From Sweltsa coloradensis (taxonomy: Eukaryota > Arthropoda > Insecta > Plecoptera > Chloroperlidae): DNA of 64,000 bases. Numbering within the stretch: position 1 is the stretch's first letter; the number at the start of each line of letters is the position of its first letter. Shown one piece after another: positions 59,201 through 64,000 of this stretch. Below the pieces are notes generated by a model that did no database searches, was not told the origin of the DNA, and saw nothing but the letters and a program-made list of their open reading frames with translations. The stretch is from assembly GCA_024449915.1 (NCBI GenBank), contig JAMZAV010002029.1:1-64000 (forward strand), in the 5' to 3' direction. Both the position numbers and the translations under genes were made by a program.

Positions 59201-60510
59201 ATATTACGAACTATGAATAAAGAGGTAACAGACGCATTGCATATTTTCATTCCTCTTCTGAATTCATACCATCTACTGTTTCATTCTCACATTCATTCTT
59301 CATTTATAAGTTGTGCTTTTGAAAGGCAAGAATCAGCTATGTTTCAATTTGTTCGCCAAGGAAAATCCATTTAACTTCGAGCAGCGAAGCTTCGGCAATA
59401 TAAACTTTTCAAATCGGAGTCTTATAAAACCAACGAGGCCGGATAATATCCAGGGGGAATACCAACCATGAAATATTTAATGCAATCGAAATGGTTTTAC
59501 TTTCGTCGTCAGCATATTCGAAATGATCTTTTACTCGATATTAATTTTAAAAGAGTATTAATATTGGTAATGCAATCTGAGTCAAAGATCTTCTTTATAA
59601 GTTGGTAATTAATCGAAAGATTTTTGGGGACGGAAGGTTTAAGGTAAACGGAAAAAACTTTTGGTAATAAATAAACAAAAAATTCAAACAAAACTAAAAC
59701 CTATTTTTTAGAATTAAATATTATTAAGGGCGTAACGATAAACTCAAGTTGTTTTATTTATTATTAATAGTCTTTCAGTCAGAAAAGTATTTTCTATTTT
59801 ATTTTCTATAAGACAGGTCAAAATTCGTTTTACTTTTTACGCTCAAAAAAATTATGCATAAAGGACTTATCTCCCTTTAAAAAAAAGAAATCTGAAACAG
59901 ACCCTCTCTATTTTCCAACTAAACATGATTAAAAATGCCATTACCTAACGCAGGTATGAGAAAGATACGTATTATTTTCATTTTGTAATCTTCTTCGTCG
60001 ATATGTCAATGGAAATAGCTTTGCTTTAGGAAATATAGAGAAAATATTCGCAGGAAAAATAATAATAAATTAATCATTATCGAGAGAGTCTATTTCGTAT
60101 ATTTTTGTGTAAAAAGCAAGGTTCGGTTATTATTTAATTTGAGCTAGGAGAATCGTCTTCACCTGGTGCGCAACTCAGGTTAAATACTACTCTAGTATAA
60201 TATTAATACAATGAGATTTCGCGTCATGATTCTTGAATTAACGTGTTCCGTGTGTTAAACACAAGGTTTGCGGCACATTTGTCAGCCGCACCGCACCGCA
60301 GCGTGTGTTTTTATATATTCCCTGGGTCCCGTGGGATATCCTGGAGAGTGTTGTTATAATGAACACGTCAGGCCACGTGGCCAGGTGTCCAGACTCCCAC
60401 GGTGTGAACAACAGATGAGGATACAACCACAACATTAACTTAACTAGAGATATAAACACTGGAAACTGTTGTTCGTGAGGCTGTACAAGACACGCGCTGG
60501 CGGTAATCTG
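56229..60510. other. long unannotated stretch with repeat debris
   Basis: 57636-57705 resembles a family B 3' end; 58450-58510 has a B-box-like CGTTCGATTCC. GCAATGCATTCTGGGA at 58166-58181 repeats the word at 31725. No exon recognised. Confidence 0.4.
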
Positions 60511-60585
60511 GGATGCACCGCCTTCTAGATGCTACTCGTGGTTCCTCGTCGAACCATGAGTAGCATCTAGGAGGCAGTGGTGGGA
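60511..60585. other. near-perfect hairpin, precursor-microRNA-like
   Basis: CACCGCCTTCTAGATGCTAC and the following CGTGGTTC pair with GAACCATGAGTAGCATCTAG and the following AGGCAGTGGTG across CTCGTC: an arm of about 29 bp with only a few mismatches. Length and pairing would suit a small-RNA precursor, though the loop is short; a recent inverted duplication or a tiny foldback element would look the same. Confidence 0.5.
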
Positions 60586-60711
60586 TGTATGGGAGCAGTG
60601 TTGAACCACACGTCAAGACTTGTGAAATCTTTCATATTCAGTTTCCAAGATTTATTTTGGACTTTCTAGCAGAAAGTAACCAATTTTAGTAAGCGAGGAC
60701 ACCCATTTTAT

Positions 60712-60835
60712 TTTAATTATTTAACTAATCAACTATCCATTTAAAAACTGATTTACAAAGGAGGGCAATTAAATAAATCTCGTTACATAAAATGCAGACA
60801 CAACCAAGATCTATAGTTAAGTAAAGTTTGAAATA
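60712..60835 (-). repeat. interspersed repeat family C, copy 3
   Basis: The minus strand carries TGTGTCTGCATTTTATGTAA, GAGATTTATTTAATTGCCCT and CCTTTGTAAATCAG, in family order. Confidence 0.65.
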
Positions 60836-60974
60836 ATAATATTATAATTAGACAATAATTTTAGAAACTATCTGAAATTGGATATAAAATAAAATTAATT
60901 AATATCTAAAATAGAAAGAGTGTGAAAATATAATGTCTTTTAGCGATGGATATGGAGCAAGTCTCCGGATATAT

Positions 60975-61573
60975 ATTACTTTTCTGTTAGTTCATATAGT
61001 CGTGTCACGTCTCACGATAAAAACAGAACATTTCTTTTAATTATCATGCGTTTTTTGTTGTCATTTCCCTTGAACGAGGATGACACAGAACGTATTTGTC
61101 AGTTTGGTGAGCCTGGTGGTCCATTGATATTAAACCCCTATTGTATGCTAGATTAGCAGTATCCAATACTTCCCAGGCAGGCGCGAGCGTGGCAAATTGA
61201 AGCGTCAAAAATCCAGTTCAAGATGGCGATTTGGCGTTTTAATTTATGCTTTTTTAATCCAATAAAGTATTTTACTGGATTATTGGATATGGTTTTAGCT
61301 TGTGCAGCATGGTATTAAGCAAACAGAAACAATACGAAGTTATTGCATAAGGGAATTTAGTAATCATGTGATGTAAAAGTCTAGTATGCTTACCTGTCAA
61401 CCTGGCGGCAATCTTGAGAACTATTTGGGCTACAAATCGCTCCCATTTGATTAACCTAAACTGTCATTTCAAGATGGCTTCTAATTGTAACGGAAGTGGA
61501 CCACCGACTGCTAATCTAGCCTAACAGTAGTGAAATATCAACTGGTGGTCAGGGACCCGGACCCTCCACCAAA
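60975..61573 (+). mobile_element. family D element interrupted by a MITE
   Basis: Body words TTTTCTGTTAG, GTCACGTCTCACGATAAAAA (about 61004-61023) and CATTTCCCTTGAACGAGG are in the usual order. A 376-bp MITE sits at 61146-61521, and the element then ends with a variant core ACCCGGACCCTCCACCAAA (61555-61573). The far terminus is not seen. The MITE must have inserted after this copy was in place. Confidence 0.7.
61146..61521. mobile_element. TA-type MITE, copy 2 (376 bp)
   Basis: Ends TGCTAGATTAGCAGT and the inverse of GGCTAGATTAGCAGT, each flanked by TA (61144-61145 and 61522-61523). The interior matches 4563-4941 in opposite orientation, e.g. TTTACTGGATTATTGGATAT and GCTTGTGCAGCATGG. TA target and short inverted ends suggest mobilisation by a Tc1/mariner-type enzyme. 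Three CAAGATGGC-type words are kept (about 61217, 61404 in variant form, 61467). Confidence 0.8.
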
Positions 61574-63577
61574 ACTATTCACATTCGTCGTTGTTCTCTC
61601 CCATTTTGGTTACTTACATACCAATGATTGTATTTAATTATTATTGATATTGGCCAATACATATATAACATTTAGCTCAAGGCTGAATTTATGAATAAAT
61701 TAATAACTGGTATCTTTGGATAGGTTATTTGTAAATTTGTTGTTGATTGTTAAATATTTTCTTTGAATGCATATGTAAAAAAAACTTTCTTTGGAAGAAT
61801 TATAATGTTGTAATGTTGTAAGTTGGTTTTGTGATGTTACTTTGTTAATTTAAGAACACTATATATGATGTATGTGCAACTGTAAGCTGATTCTCGATAA
61901 TAAATACATTATTTCATATCTTACCATGTCCCTGGAAAAAGCTTTAGTTCATTCTAACTTGCTAAACCTAGTTAGTAACACGAAGAGCGGCAGCGAAGTG
62001 CCCCTAGAGAAGTTCTCTACGAAAGATACATTAAAACTACTTTAAGTTTTACGAACATGGTAAAGTACATCCTAACACAATGGTAGAAAAATTTCGAAAT
62101 TATTTTGTATACTTTCATATAATTATCTATTTCTAACACCTCAACTCTATTTCGTCCTCCAATGTTGCTTTTGAACAAAGAAATTGAAAATTTATATATT
62201 CCCTTTTTAACGCTGCCTATGTCGCAGTAGATACACACTCTTGTGCGTAAGAGAGAGTTACGCATACAAGAGCATTGCTTGGATGTCTTATTAATACGCG
62301 TGTTAATTGCTTTCATTCTTGCTAAGAGGAAAGGTTTAATCTTGCTTCCGACAAGTCGTGGAGATAATTCCAGCAGCTAATGTTCGCCCCTTGAAATGTA
62401 AATGATATAACTCAAGCCTAAGCAAACGTTGCTACGTGTATTCTAGGATACCTAGCACTTCTGATTTGAACAATGTTAATAAACTTCTCTCTTGCCTCGA
62501 GAGGTTACATTATATTCTACAACAGAACACGTTTGACTTAAGCGAAACATCTGACGGCTGAGACTGTCTCCTATGAGGAGTAGGCAACATACTCTATTCC
62601 ACTCTATTAATATTAAAAATAAAAAATTCGTTTACCTCTGTGAAAAAAAATATATAATATTTGAGCTTATTTGTCAAGTTAGGAAAATAGCTACGAGGAA
62701 TATATAGTAAAAATATCAATATGTAAGTTTATAATAATTTGTATAGATTCAAATGAAAGTATATAATATTATATAAGCAGTATTAATTTCAATTAGAAAA
62801 TTTAACTCACAATAATAAGTTAGTGTGTAACTTAATTTGAAACAATTTCAAACTTTATTCTAACACAGTCCAAAATATTAAATAAATAAAAAAACACGGT
62901 AATTTTTCGTGTTGTCAAGTCACATTTTCTACCTAACGTTGTTGTGAAAATATTATTCGTGTTCATGTGGTATTTTCCTGCACGAAACTCCCTCGGTTTA
63001 TAATAAGTTTCAAAAGGTCATAAAAAATGTGGTTTATCACAATTCACCCATGCAAAAATACATCATGTATATTTATGATCAAACAAAAGAGTTCATAATA
63101 ATAATAATGTTTTAAAACATAAAGGCACGGAAAGCACACACCTATAATGGTTGCGCACACCTTCCTCGTAACATGGTAATTATTGTGAATGGCTTAAACA
63201 CGTGCAATATTATTACCGTAACAATTAAAGAGAGTTTAATTTTTTTAAATAACACATTACATTACAAAAAAATAAGTGGAATAGCAAATATTACTTGAAC
63301 TTCCCAACTCTAGCTTAAACGAAAGTTAAGTACACACAAATATAATGTGATGAAAAAGATAAAATTAGGGATTACTATTTTAACACATTGTATACGTAAG
63401 TAATATATTGTAAATTTATTTATTGTATGTAACACTAAAAAGTAACAAAGAGTAGAAATTGTGATATTCATGATCCACGGTGAACTAATTCTAATAAAGA
63501 AGTAAGGTGAGAGGCATTGACTGCATAATGTTTACCAACACAGGTATAAAAATGGATGTTGAGAAAATTTTATTGAT
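61574..63577. other. unannotated AT-rich stretch
   Basis: No recognised repeat family or exon; a 99-codon minus-strand frame at 62017 has no domain. Confidence 0.45.
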
Positions 63578-63596
63578 TTTGGTGGAGGCGCCGGGT
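63578..63596 (-). repeat. 19-bp family D core motif, possibly the left end of an element running off the window
   Basis: Exact inverse core (GCGCC variant). No body beside it, which suits the non-conserved end; the other terminus would lie near 64130-64160, outside the window. Confidence 0.8.
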
Positions 63597-64000
63597 ACAG
63601 TGTTTTCTTCATCAAATTATTAATTCTTTCTTCACTATTTTTTGTTTATTGTTAGTTTAGTACTACTACTTGTGAACTATGATTATTTGGTAAGCTTAAA
63701 GTTGTTATGGTACAATAATATGTAAACATATCGTCTATATTGAATAGAATAAAATAAGATCCAACAATGTAATATTCAGTAAAATGCAAACTTACGAAGC
63801 TCATTACAAAGGTAATTAAAATGTCCTCAAATTAAATACAATATATATTATTAAACTGTTAATTTAACGTTGTTATTAAGATGATAATGACTCATACAAA
63901 ACTGATTAGCTGTTGTAGTATTTCAGTTTCAAATGTTCTGATATATCTTGGTAGTGAGTAATTAAATACGAATCAAAAATCGTTTTCCATTTGAATAAAT
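63597..64000. other. unannotated AT-rich end of window
   Basis: If the preceding core is a left terminus, this is the AT-rich half of a family D element. No other signal. Confidence 0.35.

Noticed and set aside
62017..62316. 99-codon minus-strand frame
   Set aside because: No domain and AT-driven residue use.

Overview
The window is metazoan nuclear DNA: AT-rich and gene-poor, packed with short interspersed elements, terminal-inverted-repeat elements and microsatellites, with no operon-like packing and no bacterial or viral gene set. An invertebrate is likely, because the LINE carries a 2A-like motif of a kind known from invertebrate CR1-type elements and because two assembled versions of one locus differ by about 2% where both read cleanly. 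The phylum cannot be named from the sequence; a lophotrochozoan such as a mollusc is a guess. The only long open frames are those of one LINE retrotransposon. One short open stretch (29059-29215) could be a first coding exon. Everything else looks like intergenic or intronic sequence.

Layout. 1-4.1 kb: a Harbinger-like element with TTA target duplication (57-805), then two direct ~780-bp copies of an undescribed repeat (975-1744, 3251-4036) with SINE fragments between. 4.5-9.1 kb: a 379-bp TA-type MITE, three copies of a 19-bp motif, inverted and scrambled copies of the ~780-bp repeat, and a 154-bp tandem duplication. 10-13 kb: a 2.17-kb Harbinger-like element with no visible transposase, then a long foldback element. 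13-24 kb: mostly featureless AT-rich DNA with SINEs, one inverted-repeat element and microsatellites. 24-35 kb: CA, TTTC and CT microsatellites, a 21-bp minisatellite, copies of the 19-bp-terminus element, and a GC-rich patch with a CRE palindrome. 35.3-43.1 kb: a locus present twice, once with a ~3.77-kb LINE (36401-40165) and once without it; the second copy is degraded, which points to an uncollapsed haplotype. 43-47 kb: a complete 578-bp 19-bp-terminus element, a second inverted-repeat element and a 5S rRNA-derived sequence. 47-64 kb: SINE composites, a precursor-microRNA-like hairpin at 60.5 kb, and a 19-bp-terminus element with a MITE nested inside it.

The most notable signal is ACCCGGCRCCTCCACCAAA, found 14 times on both strands. 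In two places it forms inverted pairs 548 and 578 bp apart around a partly conserved interior, which defines a small terminal-inverted-repeat family. At several other places it stands alone. The LINE is the only element that encodes its own enzymes: an APE-type endonuclease and a reverse transcriptase with intact catalytic motifs, split by a frame change. It may supply reverse transcription to the SINEs, but no shared 3' end between LINE and SINEs was established.
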